Source: Acidovorax soli (lineage in GTDB: Bacteria > Pseudomonadota > Gammaproteobacteria > Burkholderiales > Burkholderiaceae_C). From it: a DNA stretch of 64,000 bases. Each line of letters opens with the position of its first letter. The first letter of the stretch is position 1. Shown piece by piece: positions 55,308 to 64,000 of the stretch. The DNA is taken from assembly GCF_900107605.1 (NCBI RefSeq), contig NZ_FNQJ01000001.1:124001-188000 (forward strand). Reading direction: 5' to 3'. The notes beneath the pieces were generated by a model that saw only the letters and a program-made list of their open reading frames with translations, was not told where the DNA came from and searched no databases. Made by a program: the position numbers and the translations under genes.

Positions 55308-57557
55308 ATGAACTCCCCCCAATTACCCGTGTCCACCATGCCCCCGGCCGAGCTGCAGGACGACGACGAAATCGACCTGCTGGGCCTGCTCGACGTGCTG
55401 CTGGAGGCGCGTTGGCTTGTTGCCGGCGTGGCCGCACTGGTGCTGCTGCTCGGTGGCGCCTATGCGTTTCTCACCAGCCCCACCTACGAGGCCAACTCGC
55501 TGATCCAGGTGGAAGACAGCAAGCCCGGCGCCGCTGGCGCCCTGGGCGAGGCGGCAAGCCTGTTCGACATCAAGTCGCCAGCCACCGCCGAGATTGAAAT
55601 CCTGCGCTCGCGCCTGGTGGTCGGCAAGTCGGTCGATGACCTGCAGCTCTATGTGACGGCAAGCCCCCGATACCTGCCACTGGTGGGCGGCTGGCTGGCG
55701 CGCCGCGCCACCACGCTGTCCAACCCCGGTTTTTGGGGCATGGGGGGCTATGTCTCGGGCACCGAATCCATCCGCCTGGGGCTGCTGGAAGTGCCCGCCG
55801 AACTGCAAGGTGAGCCGCTGCTGCTGGTGGCCACCGACGGCGGCTTTGAGCTGCGCGACCCCGACGACCAGGTCCTGGTCAAAGGCCAGACCGGTGTGGC
55901 CGCGGAGTTTGGCAGCGACGACGCCAAGGGGCGAATCCTGGTGAGGGAGCTCCAGGCCAAACCGGGCGCGCATTTCACGGTGCGGCGCGATTCACGCCTG
56001 GGCGTGATCGAGCAGTTGCAAAAAGACCTGGCCATTGCCGAGCAGGGCAAGCAATCCGGCGTGATTGCCGTAACGCTGCAGGGCAACGACCCCGAAAAAA
56101 TCGCCCGCACCCTCAACGCCGTGGGCACCAACTATGTGCGCCAGAACACCGAGCGCAAGTCGGCCGAGGCCGAGAAGTCGCTCGACTTTCTGGGCGGCTT
56201 CCTGCCCCAGCTGAAAAAGCAGCTCGAAGAATCGGAGGAGAAGTACAACAACTTCCGCAACCGCAACGGCACCTTTGACCTGGGCGTTGAAGGCAAGAAC
56301 TACCTCGACATGGCCGTCAAGTTGCAGGCCAGCCTGCTGGAGCTGCAGCAAAAGCGCCGCGAACTCAGCGCGCAATTCACCCCGGCCCACCACGTCATCC
56401 AGACACTGGATGCCCAGATTGCCGCCGTCAGCAAAGAAATCGCCGTACTCACCAGCAAAGTCAAAACCCTGCCCAGCACCGAGCAAGACCTGCTGCGCCT
56501 GACGCGCGACGTCAAGGTCAATGGCGAGCTGTACCTCAACCTGCTCAACAGCGCCCAGCAGCTGCGCCTGGTCAAGGAAGGCAAGATAGGCAACGTGTGC
56601 GTGGTCGATGCCCCCGTGGTGCCTGAAAAGCCCATCAAGCCCAAGCGCGCGCAGATACTGGCCATCAGCCTGGTGCTGGGCCTGCTGCTGGGCATGGGCC
56701 TGGCTTTCCTGCGCAACAGCCTGCGCCCCGGCATCCGGGATGCCGCCGACATCGAGTCGGCCACCGGCCTGCACGTTTTTGCCACGGTGCCGCAATCGCT
56801 GGAGCAGGTCCAACTGGCCAAGCTCATCAAGAGCCATGCACCAGGCAACCACCTGCTCGCCGTGGTGCATCCCGAAGACCCTGCCATTGAAAGCCTGCGC
56901 AGCCTGCGCACCGCGCTGCAATTTGCCATGCTCGATGCGCGCAACAACGTGGTGTTGTTCAGCGGCCCGACTCCGGGTATTGGCAAGTCTTTTGCCAGCT
57001 CCAACTTCGCGGCCGTGCTGGCCGCGGGTGGCAAGCGCGTGCTGCTGATTGACGCCGACATGCGCAAAGGCCACATCCACCAGTTCTTTGGACTGCAGCG
57101 CGGCCACGGCTTGAGCGAGCTGATTGCCGGCACCCGCACCCTGGGTGATGTGGTGCACCGCAATGTGGCACCCCACCTCGACTTCGTCACCACCGGCATG
57201 CTGCCGCCCAACGCCGGCGAGCTGCTGCTGTCGCACTCCATGGTGCAGCTGTTGCAAACCGCGTCCGCCCAATACGACCTGGTCCTGATCGACACCCCGC
57301 CCGTGCTGGCGGTGTCGGACACCCAGGTGCTGGCACCCCACGCCGGCACGGTGTTCCTGCTGGCGCGGGCCGAGGTGACGGCGCTGGGCGAGCTGCTGGA
57401 GAGCACCAGGCGCCTGGGCCAGGCCGGCGTGCCGGTCAAGGGCGTGGTGTTCAATGGCCTGGACACCAGCCGCCAGCGCTATGGCGGCTATGGCTACAAA
57501 TACAGCCGCTACCGGTACACCAATTACCAGTACGGCAACACCAGTGGGCGGGAATGA
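55308..57557 (+). CDS. wzc: polysaccharide co-polymerase tyrosine kinase Wzc
   Basis: 749 residues. The Wzz-type N-terminal part has membrane segments near 42-62 and 448-470, with a long periplasmic coiled coil between (LKKQLEESEEKYNNFRNRN). The cytosolic BY-kinase has Walker A GPTPGIGKSF at about 553-562, A' LLIDADMRKG and B LVLIDTPPVLA. It ends with eight tyrosines in a 20-residue stretch (about 724-743), the autophosphorylation cluster. The ATG at 55308 is preferred over a TTG 12 bases upstream. It works with Wza, Wzb and a Wzy polymerase that is not in the window. Confidence 0.95.
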   Translation: MNSPQLPVSTMPPAELQDDDEIDLLGLLDVLLEARWLVAGVAALVLLLGGAYAFLTSPTYEANSLIQVEDSKPGAAGALGEAASLFDIKSPATAEIEILRSRLVVGKSVDDLQLYVTASPRYLPLVGGWLARRATTLSNPGFWGMGGYVSGTESIRLGLLEVPAELQGEPLLLVATDGGFELRDPDDQVLVKGQTGVAAEFGSDDAKGRILVRELQAKPGAHFTVRRDSRLGVIEQLQKDLAIAEQGKQSGVIAVTLQGNDPEKIARTLNAVGTNYVRQNTERKSAEAEKSLDFLGGFLPQLKKQLEESEEKYNNFRNRNGTFDLGVEGKNYLDMAVKLQASLLELQQKRRELSAQFTPAHHVIQTLDAQIAAVSKEIAVLTSKVKTLPSTEQDLLRLTRDVKVNGELYLNLLNSAQQLRLVKEGKIGNVCVVDAPVVPEKPIKPKRAQILAISLVLGLLLGMGLAFLRNSLRPGIRDAADIESATGLHVFATVPQSLEQVQLAKLIKSHAPGNHLLAVVHPEDPAIESLRSLRTALQFAMLDARNNVVLFSGPTPGIGKSFASSNFAAVLAAGGKRVLLIDADMRKGHIHQFFGLQRGHGLSELIAGTRTLGDVVHRNVAPHLDFVTTGMLPPNAGELLLSHSMVQLLQTASAQYDLVLIDTPPVLAVSDTQVLAPHAGTVFLLARAEVTALGELLESTRRLGQAGVPVKGVVFNGLDTSRQRYGGYGYKYSRYRYTNYQYGNTSGRE

Positions 57558-57560
57558 AAC

Positions 57561-58289
57561 ATGCAGGCCACCCCTCCAGCAGCCGTGCCGCAACATGTCG
57601 CAATCATCATGGATGGCAACCGCCGCTGGGCTGCCAAGCGCAGCCTGCCGCGCGCTCTGGGCCATGCCAACGGCGCGCGGCGCGTGCGCCAGATCGTCGA
57701 GGCCTGCTCTGCGCGTGGCGTGAGCCACCTCACGCTGTTTGCCTTCAGCACCGAAAACTGGCAGCGCCCGGCCGAGGAAGTCACCAGCCTCATGGGCTTG
57801 CTGGTGCACTACCTGCAAAAAGAAATCAGCGACATGCACCGCACCGGCGTGCGCCTGAAGATCGTGGGCGACCTGAGCCGGTTTGATCAGCGCCTGCAAA
57901 ACCTGATGGCCAGCGGACAGGCCCTGACCGCCCACAACACCAAGATCACCCTGACCATTGCCGCCAACTACGGCGGGCGCTGGGACATGGTGCAGGCCGT
58001 GCGGGCCTGGCAGGCTGACAACCCCGCCTTGAGCATGACCGACATGGACGAAGCCGCGCTGCGCCCATACATGAGCATGGCTTACGCGCCCGACCCCGAC
58101 CTCTTGATTCGCACGGGTGGCGAGTCGCGCATCAGCAACTTCCTGCTGTGGCAAATGGCCTACACCGAACTGTTTTTTACCGACACGCTGTGGCCCGACT
58201 TCTCGGCGCCCCTGCTTGACGAAGCGCTGCAGTGGTACAGCGCACGCGATCGTCGCTTTGGCGTTTCCAGCGCGCTGGCGGCCAGTTAA
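57561..58289 (+). CDS. uppS: isoprenyl (undecaprenyl diphosphate) synthase, polysaccharide-locus copy
   Basis: 242 residues, cis-prenyltransferase making the C55 lipid carrier. Motifs: HVAIIMDGNRRWA with the catalytic Asp near 19, GHANGARRVRQIVEAC, LTLFAFSTENWQRP, and the C-terminal DLLIRTGGESRISNFLLWQMAYTELFF. It starts four bases after wzc. Essential uppS normally sits near frr, cdsA and dxr, so this is probably a second copy dedicated to polymer synthesis; the other copy is not visible here. Confidence 0.94.
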   Translation: MQATPPAAVPQHVAIIMDGNRRWAAKRSLPRALGHANGARRVRQIVEACSARGVSHLTLFAFSTENWQRPAEEVTSLMGLLVHYLQKEISDMHRTGVRLKIVGDLSRFDQRLQNLMASGQALTAHNTKITLTIAANYGGRWDMVQAVRAWQADNPALSMTDMDEAALRPYMSMAYAPDPDLLIRTGGESRISNFLLWQMAYTELFFTDTLWPDFSAPLLDEALQWYSARDRRFGVSSALAAS

Positions 58290-58312
58290 CTTTCTTCAGA
58301 ACAGGCTCGACC

Positions 58313-59449
58313 ATGCTTGATATTTTGGGCTTCATTCCACTGCCTGCCCTGGTTGCAGGATGCGTAGCGTTGCTGGTAGCACTGTTGCTGGTGGTCACGC
58401 AGGGCTGGCATGGCCGTCACACCATGGATTCGGACGAGGGGATTCAAAAGTTCCATACCGAACCTACGCCCCGCGTGGGCGGCATTGCCATTGCAGCAGG
58501 CGTTCTTGCTGGCTACCTGTTGGCAAATTCCGAAAGGCAATCCCTGCTGGGGCCGCTGATACTGGCGGGCATTCCTGCCTTTGCCTTTGGCCTGCTGGAA
58601 GACATCACCAAAAACGTCAGCGTGCGCACCCGGTTGCTGGCCACCATGGGGAGCGGTTTTCTGGGTTGGGCCATTACCGACTACTCGATTACCGACGCCA
58701 ACGTATGGGGCCTGGACTGGTTGCTGAGTTTTTCGCTGGTCTCTATTGTCTTTACCGCGTTTGCCGTAGGCGGCATTGCCAATGCCATCAACATCATCGA
58801 CGGATTCAATGGCCTGTCTGCCGGAACCGTTCTCATTATTCTGGCTGCGTTTGGTGCCATGACCACTGCCTTGGGTGACCCCGATTTGGCCCAGGTGTGC
58901 CTGGTGCTGGCCGGTGCCGTGGCTGGTTTTTTGCTGGTCAACTGGCCGCTGGGCAAGATATTTTTGGGCGATGGTGGCGCTTATTTTCTCGGGTTTTCCC
59001 TGGCGTGGCTGGCCGTGCTGGTGCTGCACCGCCATGCGGAGGTGTCTGCCTGGGCACCCATGCTGGTGTGCGGCTTTCCGGTGCTGGAGGTGCTGTTCAG
59101 TATCGCGCGTCGCCACCGCCGCAACCTGAGCCCCGGCGACCCAGACCGCCTGCACCTGCACAGCCTCGTCAAACGCCGCCTGGTGCGCCGCCTGTTGCCC
59201 AAGGCCAGCAACCTGGCTCGCAACTCTGCCACTGGCGCCATCATGTGGAGCGCCGCGCTCATTCCGGCCCTCATCGCTGTGCAGTGGCCCGCCAAGACGT
59301 ACATGCTGGTATTGGGCTTTGTGGTTTGTGCCTTGCTGTACTCCGCCGTTTATGCACGGCTCACGCAGTTCAGGTGGTGCTTCAGCGCAGCCACCAAACG
59401 CACCGTAATACCCGTAAAACAGTGGGCGCTTGAAAAAGAAAAATCATGA
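58313..59449 (+). CDS. WecA/MraY-family undecaprenyl-phosphate sugar-1-phosphate transferase
   Basis: 378 residues, about ten membrane segments. Family motifs are present: FHTEPTPRVGGIAIA, FGLLEDITKNVSVRTRL, the Mg-binding region NAINIIDGFNGLSAG, KIFLGDGGAYFLGF, and a His/Arg-rich loop DPDRLHLHSLVKRRLVRR. These enzymes start lipid-linked synthesis by moving a HexNAc-1-phosphate from UDP-sugar to undecaprenyl phosphate. It is downstream of uppS, which would supply the carrier, and overlaps manC by four bases. Confidence 0.93.
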   Translation: MLDILGFIPLPALVAGCVALLVALLLVVTQGWHGRHTMDSDEGIQKFHTEPTPRVGGIAIAAGVLAGYLLANSERQSLLGPLILAGIPAFAFGLLEDITKNVSVRTRLLATMGSGFLGWAITDYSITDANVWGLDWLLSFSLVSIVFTAFAVGGIANAINIIDGFNGLSAGTVLIILAAFGAMTTALGDPDLAQVCLVLAGAVAGFLLVNWPLGKIFLGDGGAYFLGFSLAWLAVLVLHRHAEVSAWAPMLVCGFPVLEVLFSIARRHRRNLSPGDPDRLHLHSLVKRRLVRRLLPKASNLARNSATGAIMWSAALIPALIAVQWPAKTYMLVLGFVVCALLYSAVYARLTQFRWCFSAATKRTVIPVKQWALEKEKS

Positions 59450-60885
59450 GCATTCAAGCCATTACCCCCGTTATTCTGTGCGGCGGCTCGGGCACCCGTT
59501 TATGGCCGCTGTCGCGCAAGAGCTTTCCCAAGCAGTTCGTGCCCTTGATCGACGGCAAAAGCCTGTTGCAGTTGACTTTGGAGCGTGTGGCACACATCAG
59601 CCCCGAAGCGCGCACCAACACTCTGTGCGTGGCGGCTGAAGATCATCGTTTTCTCGTGGCCGAGGCCATGCACGCGGCCAGCGTTGGCACGTCCGTTATT
59701 TTGGAGCCGTGCGCCAGAAACACCGCTGCCGCCATGGCGCTCGCTGCCCTGCAGGCCCAGCCACAAGACCTGTTGCTGTTTTGCCCCGCAGACCACCACA
59801 TCCCGGATGCGGCTGCGTTCACGGCCATGGTGCAGCAAGGCTGCGCTGCGGCCACTGCGGGCGCCATCGTTACCTTTGGCGTGGTGCCCAGCTTTCCCAG
59901 CACGGCCTATGGCTACATCCAGCGCGGCGCTCTCAACGCGGAAGGCCATAGCAGCCAGGTGGCCCGTTTCATTGAAAAACCCACGGCCGACAAAGCCCAG
60001 CAGTTGCTGCTGCAGGGTGATGTGCTGTGGAACGCCGGCATCTTTCTGGTTCAGGCCCAGGTACTGATCAAGGCCTTGCATGCCCACGCGCCTGACATTT
60101 TGCAAAGCTGCCGGGAAGCCATGGTGGGCGCCAGCCAGGACCAATCTTTTATTCGCCCCGAGGCCGCAGCCTTTACCACCTGCCGCGCCGAGAGCATTGA
60201 TTACGCCGTGCTCGAACAGCACGCCAATGTGGCGGTCGTGCCGTTTTCGGGCGCCTGGAGCGACGTCGGCAGCTGGAACGCGGTGGCTAATCTGACCCCG
60301 CCAGATAATGAAGGCAACCGCATCGACGGTCAGGGCTTGGCCCTGCAGGCGTCCAACACCTACATCCATGCACCGCACCGCCCCGTGGTGGCCCTGGGCA
60401 CGCAAGACCTGCTGATCATTGACACGCCCGACGCGCTGCTGGTGGCCACCAGCAGCCATGCCGAACAGGTCAAGCAAGTGGTGGCGCGGCTCGAATCCCA
60501 GCAAACCCCGCAGGCCGCGCAGCATCGCAAAGTAGCCCGCCCATGGGGCTGGTATGACAGTGTGGACGCGGGCGAGCGCTACCAGGTCAAGCGCATCACC
60601 GTGCGCCCCGGCGCCAAGCTCAGTCTGCAGATGCATCACCACCGCGCTGAGCACTGGATCGTCGTCAAAGGCACGGCCCTCGTGACCCGGGGTGATGAAG
60701 AAATTTTGCTCACCGAAAACCAGAGCACCTACATCCCCCTGGGCGTCAAGCACCGCCTTGAAAACCCTGGAAAAACCGAACTTGAACTCATTGAAGTGCA
60801 ATCGGGCGGCTATTTGGGCGAAGACGACATTGTGCGGTTTGAAGATACCTATGGCCGTGTGGTCGTTCAGATCATTGAAGCCTGA
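59446..60885 (+). CDS. manC: bifunctional mannose-1-phosphate guanylyltransferase / mannose-6-phosphate isomerase
   Basis: 479 residues. The N-terminal nucleotidyltransferase has CGGSGTRLWPLSRKSFPKQF near 11-30 and FIEKPTADKAQQLL. The C-terminal type II PMI cupin (about 365-479) has RPWGWYDSVDAGERYQVKRI, LQMHHHRAEHWIVVKG and YIPLGVKHRLENPG. It makes GDP-mannose, the precursor for Gmd. The ATGA overlap with the preceding transferase couples them. It is followed by gmd 48 bp later. Confidence 0.95.
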   Translation: MSIQAITPVILCGGSGTRLWPLSRKSFPKQFVPLIDGKSLLQLTLERVAHISPEARTNTLCVAAEDHRFLVAEAMHAASVGTSVILEPCARNTAAAMALAALQAQPQDLLLFCPADHHIPDAAAFTAMVQQGCAAATAGAIVTFGVVPSFPSTAYGYIQRGALNAEGHSSQVARFIEKPTADKAQQLLLQGDVLWNAGIFLVQAQVLIKALHAHAPDILQSCREAMVGASQDQSFIRPEAAAFTTCRAESIDYAVLEQHANVAVVPFSGAWSDVGSWNAVANLTPPDNEGNRIDGQGLALQASNTYIHAPHRPVVALGTQDLLIIDTPDALLVATSSHAEQVKQVVARLESQQTPQAAQHRKVARPWGWYDSVDAGERYQVKRITVRPGAKLSLQMHHHRAEHWIVVKGTALVTRGDEEILLTENQSTYIPLGVKHRLENPGKTELELIEVQSGGYLGEDDIVRFEDTYGRVVVQIIEA

Positions 60886-60933
60886 AACATGAACATGACC
60901 AATACCGCTCGACATCGCCAAAGCTAAACAACC

Positions 60934-62028
60934 ATGATCATCACACCTAAAACCGCACTCATCACTGGCGTTACCGGCCAAGACGGCTCCTATCTCGCCG
61001 AGTTCTTACTCGAAAAAGGCTACACCGTCCACGGCATCAAGCGCCGCGCATCCAGCTTCAATACCGATCGGGTTGACCACATCTACCAGGACCCGCATGT
61101 TGAAAACGCCCGCTTCAAGCTGCACTACGGCGACCTGAGCGACACCAGCAACCTGGTGCGCATCATCCAGCAAACCCAGCCCGACGAAATCTACAACCTG
61201 GGCGCGCAAAGCCATGTGGCCGTGAGCTTTGAAAGCCCCGAATACACGGCGGATGTAGACGGCATGGGCACCCTGCGCATCCTCGAAGCCATCCGCATCC
61301 TGGGGCTGGAGAAGAAAACCCGCTTCTACCAGGCCAGTACCTCCGAGCTGTATGGCCTGGTGCAGGAAACCCCGCAAAAGGAAACCACGCCCTTCTACCC
61401 GCGCAGCCCCTACGCCGTGGCCAAGCTCTACGCCTACTGGATCACCGTGAACTACCGCGAGGCCTACGGCATGTATGCCTGCAACGGCATCCTGTTCAAC
61501 CACGAAAGCCCGCGCCGGGGCGAAACCTTTGTCACCCGCAAGATCACCCGCGGCCTGGCCAACATTAGCCAGGGCCTGGAAGACTGCCTGTACATGGGCA
61601 ACATCGACGCCCTGCGCGACTGGGGCCACGCCAAAGACTATGTGCGCATGCAGTGGCTGATGCTGCAGCAAGACCAGCCCGAAGACTTTGTGATTGCCAC
61701 CGGCGTGCAATACAGCGTGCGCCAGTTCATCGAATGGACCGCCGCCGAGCTGGGCATGCCACTGCGCTGGGAAGGGCAGGGCGTGAACGAAGTGGGCTAC
61801 TGGAACGGCAAGCCCATCGTGAAGATCGACCCCCGCTACTTTCGCCCCGCCGAAGTCGAAACCCTGCTGGGCGACCCCACCAATGCCAAGCAAAAACTGG
61901 GCTGGGTACCCGAAATTACCGTGCAGCAAATGTGCCGCGAGATGGTGGCGCACGATTTGGCGCAAGCTAAACAGCATGCGTTCCTTAAGCAGAACGGCCA
62001 CGAAGTACTCCTTAACAAGGCTGACTAA
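60934..62028 (+). CDS. gmd: GDP-mannose 4,6-dehydratase
   Basis: 364 residues, extended SDR. NADP-binding [14 protein letters not shown] near 12-25, [24 protein letters not shown], catalytic Thr/Ser in QASTSELYG and YxxxK in [28 protein letters not shown] and DWGHAKDYV are diagnostic for Gmd. It converts GDP-mannose to GDP-4-keto-6-deoxymannose. The next gene starts one base after its stop. It feeds both fucose and colitose routes; the downstream ColD favours colitose. Confidence 0.96.
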   Translation: MIITPKTALITGVTGQDGSYLAEFLLEKGYTVHGIKRRASSFNTDRVDHIYQDPHVENARFKLHYGDLSDTSNLVRIIQQTQPDEIYNLGAQSHVAVSFESPEYTADVDGMGTLRILEAIRILGLEKKTRFYQASTSELYGLVQETPQKETTPFYPRSPYAVAKLYAYWITVNYREAYGMYACNGILFNHESPRRGETFVTRKITRGLANISQGLEDCLYMGNIDALRDWGHAKDYVRMQWLMLQQDQPEDFVIATGVQYSVRQFIEWTAAELGMPLRWEGQGVNEVGYWNGKPIVKIDPRYFRPAEVETLLGDPTNAKQKLGWVPEITVQQMCREMVAHDLAQAKQHAFLKQNGHEVLLNKAD

Positions 62029-62029
62029 C

Positions 62030-62962
62030 GTGACAAAACCCCGCATCCTGCTCACAGGCGGCCGCGGTATGGTGGGCCAGAATATTCTGGAGCATCGGCG
62101 CGCGGGCAACTGGGACTTCATCGCGCCCACCAGCACAGAGCTTGACCTGACGGATTTCAGCGCCACTCGCCGCTTCATGGCCGAGGTGCGCCCTGACGCA
62201 GTCATTCACTCGGCTGGCAGAGTGGGCGGCATCCAGGCCAACATCGCCCATCCCGTGGATTTTTTGGTGACCAACGTGGACCTGGGCCGGAATGTGATCC
62301 TGGCCGCGCGTGAAGCGGGTGTCGGCAAACTGCTCAATCTGGCGAGCTCGTGCATGTACCCGCGCAATGCTCCCAATCCGCTGGGCGAGGCGCTGGTGCT
62401 GCAGGGTGAGCTCGAACCCACCAATGAGGGTTATGCGCTGGCCAAGATTTTTGCCACGCGTCTTTGCGAATACATCAACCGCGAAACCCCTAGCGTGCAT
62501 TACAAAACACTGATTCCATGCAATCTGTATGGACGGCACGACAAATTCTCTCCAGAGCATTCGCACTTGATCCCCGCCATCATCCACAAGGTGCACCAAG
62601 CCAAGACCCAGAATCTGTCAGAGGTTGAAATTTGGGGCGATGGAACGGCGCGCCGCGAATTCATGTATGCGGGCGACCTGGCCGACGCTGTACTGCGTGC
62701 CTTGGATGATTTCGACCATCTGCCAGAGTTGATCAACATTGGCTTGGGCCATGACTACAGCATCAACGAGTACTACGCCGCCGCTGCGCAAGTCATTGGC
62801 TGGCAAGGGCAGTTTGTACACGACACCACCAAGCCCGTCGGCATGAAACAAAAACTGGTTGACATCGGCAGGCAGCGCGCCTGGGGATGGATGCCCGCCA
62901 CCGCCCTGCGCGAGGGCCTTGAAAAAGCATACCGATATTACCTTCAGGACAATAACGCATGA
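62030..62962 (+). CDS. GDP-L-colitose synthase ColC-like (Fcl-family epimerase/reductase)
   Basis: 310 residues, GTG start with AAGG eight to nine bases upstream. NADP-binding GGRGMVGQNILEH near 9-21. Active-site residues of the GDP-fucose synthase family are present: Ser and Cys in ASSCMYPRNA, YxxxK in GYALAKIFA, His in SPEHSHLIPAII. The product can be GDP-L-fucose or GDP-L-colitose. Because ColD follows with a four-base overlap, and MVGxNILEH and GRHDKF-type features recall ColC, colitose synthase is the better call. It uses the keto product of the preceding steps. Confidence 0.82.
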   Translation: MTKPRILLTGGRGMVGQNILEHRRAGNWDFIAPTSTELDLTDFSATRRFMAEVRPDAVIHSAGRVGGIQANIAHPVDFLVTNVDLGRNVILAAREAGVGKLLNLASSCMYPRNAPNPLGEALVLQGELEPTNEGYALAKIFATRLCEYINRETPSVHYKTLIPCNLYGRHDKFSPEHSHLIPAIIHKVHQAKTQNLSEVEIWGDGTARREFMYAGDLADAVLRALDDFDHLPELINIGLGHDYSINEYYAAAAQVIGWQGQFVHDTTKPVGMKQKLVDIGRQRAWGWMPATALREGLEKAYRYYLQDNNA

Positions 62963-64000
62963 GCTACAAATACCCCCTCGCAACCGCCACCTGGGACCAA
63001 GCTGAATATGACGCGCTCCAGCGCGTCATCACTTCAGGTATGTTCACGATGGGTCCGAACGTGTTTGAATTTGAAAAGCAGTTTGCCAGTTACCTGGGCG
63101 CCAAACACTGCGTGATGGTGAACTCGGGTTCCTCGGCCAATTTGCTGATGGTGGCCGCACTGTTCTATTCCAAAAATCCTGATCTGGCGCTCAAACCCGG
63201 CGACGAAGTCATCGTGCCCGCCGTTTCCTGGAGCACTACCTACTACCCGCTCCATCAGTACGGGCTCAAAATCAAGTTCGTCGACATCGACCTGCAAACG
63301 CTCAACTTCGATCTGGACGCGCTCGAAAAAGCCGTGACCGACAAGACCCGCCTCATCATGGCGGTGAACCTGCTTGGCAACCCGAACGACTTTGACCGCA
63401 TCAAGTCCATCATCGGCAGCCGCAAGATCACGCTGATCGAGGACAACTGCGAGTCGCTCGGTGCCCAGTTCAAAGGCAAGCAGGCCGGCACGTTTGGCGT
63501 GATGGGCAGCTACAGCTCGTTTTTCTCGCATCACATCTCGACGATGGAAGGCGGCCTCATTAGCACCGATGACGAGGAGCTCCATCACATCCTGCTGTCG
63601 CTGCGCGCGCACGGCTGGACCCGCAACCTACCCAAGTTCAACCGTGTCTGCGGCGAGAAAAGCGATGACCCTTTCAAGGAGTCCTTCCGTTTTGTGCTGC
63701 CCGGCTACAACGTCAGACCGCTCGAAATGTCAGGTGCTCTCGGCATCGAGCAGGTTAAGAAGCTGCCTTCGTTGGTGGTTGAACGCCGTAAAAACGCGGC
63801 CATGTTGCAATCAGTCATGCAGGATCATCCGACGGTTTTGATCCAGAAAGAGATCGGCGAAAGCAGCTGGTTTGGCTTCAGCCTGGTGATCCGACCCGGC
63901 GTGGACCTGACGCGCGAGGCCCTGGTTGGCAAGCTCAACACGCTCGGCTTTGAAGTGCGTCCGATTGTGGCTGGTAACTTTGCAAAAAACGAAGTCGTCA
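62959..64000 (+). CDS. colD: GDP-4-keto-6-deoxymannose 3-dehydratase ColD (3' end cut by window)
   Basis: 347 codons visible, PLP enzyme of aminotransferase fold. Where aminotransferases have the Schiff-base Lys, this one reads FFSHHISTMEGG (His191-His192), the Lys-to-His change that defines ColD and lets it remove the 3-hydroxyl instead of transaminating. Other matching stretches: WSTTYYPLHQYGL, NLLGNPNDFD, EDNCESLGAQ, RAHGWTRNLP, FVLPGYNVRPLEMSG. With ManC, Gmd and the ColC-like gene it completes the route to GDP-L-colitose. Overlaps the previous gene by ATGA. It lacks only the last 40 or so residues. Confidence 0.93.
   Translation, partial: MSYKYPLATATWDQAEYDALQRVITSGMFTMGPNVFEFEKQFASYLGAKHCVMVNSGSSANLLMVAALFYSKNPDLALKPGDEVIVPAVSWSTTYYPLHQYGLKIKFVDIDLQTLNFDLDALEKAVTDKTRLIMAVNLLGNPNDFDRIKSIIGSRKITLIEDNCESLGAQFKGKQAGTFGVMGSYSSFFSHHISTMEGGLISTDDEELHHILLSLRAHGWTRNLPKFNRVCGEKSDDPFKESFRFVLPGYNVRPLEMSGALGIEQVKKLPSLVVERRKNAAMLQSVMQDHPTVLIQKEIGESSWFGFSLVIRPGVDLTREALVGKLNTLGFEVRPIVAGNFAKNEVV

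Noticed and set aside
55992-58154. 720-codon open frame on the minus strand opposite wzc and uppS
   Set aside because: Shadow frame; wzc and uppS carry clear motifs on the plus strand.

Overview
The window is high-GC bacterial chromosome. Its gene content and order point to Betaproteobacteria, Burkholderiales, most likely the Comamonadaceae (Acidovorax-like). The main reasons are the run folC - SPOR protein - cvpA - purF, the prfB-pepN-fbp unit, class I FBPase, TAXI and DUF1631 proteins, and AGCGCTT-type interspersed palindromes. The species assignment is inference. Almost all genes look like vertically inherited chromosome; only the first 3 kb looks acquired.

Positions 1-3021 appear to be one end of an integrative element abutting tRNA-Thr(CGU): four tightly packed small genes of unknown or replication-like type, a set of palindromic repeats inside the last gene, a terminator, and 9-bp direct repeats near the tRNA 3' end. 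No integrase is visible; the other end of the element lies outside the window.

Positions 3022-20300 hold housekeeping genes: a prfB-pepN-fbp unit with the classic RF2 programmed frameshift, an alpha/beta hydrolase, and a catabolic cluster (nitronate monooxygenase-like, IclR regulator, isomerase, SDR, acyl-CoA ligase). The two outer promoters of that cluster share one palindrome. Then come aldo/keto reductase, ybaK, plsY, a degenerate HD-GYP protein coupled to a retropepsin, yajQ, a MITE-like hairpin and murB.

Positions 20300-33000 hold argG, ppnP, a glycine-zipper protein, an ArsC-like protein, folC-dedD-cvpA-purF and gltX. These are followed by a tRNA Ala-Glu-Asp cassette present twice in tandem, an HSD10-like dehydrogenase with a LiuR-like site, an iron ABC binding protein with a Fur-like site, and tRNA-Arg.

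Positions 33000-49500 hold a lipoprotein M14 carboxypeptidase, an RGG-tailed DEAD-box helicase, ettA, a DUF1631 protein, a membrane-anchored TAXI protein, a second hairpin element, a P1-family peptidase, a small periplasmic copper-handling set (CusF-like, DUF411, cupredoxin, DUF2946-like), YitT, and an MlaE/MlaD pair with a lipoprotein but no adjacent ATPase.

Positions 49500-64000 form an exopolysaccharide/O-antigen locus: YjbH-like outer-membrane protein, a lipoprotein, Wza, Wzb and Wzc, an undecaprenyl diphosphate synthase paralogue, a WecA/MraY-type transferase, then ManC, Gmd, an Fcl/ColC-type epimerase-reductase and a ColD-type dehydratase cut by the window end. The last four genes read as a route from mannose-1-phosphate to GDP-L-colitose, so the polymer probably carries colitose.
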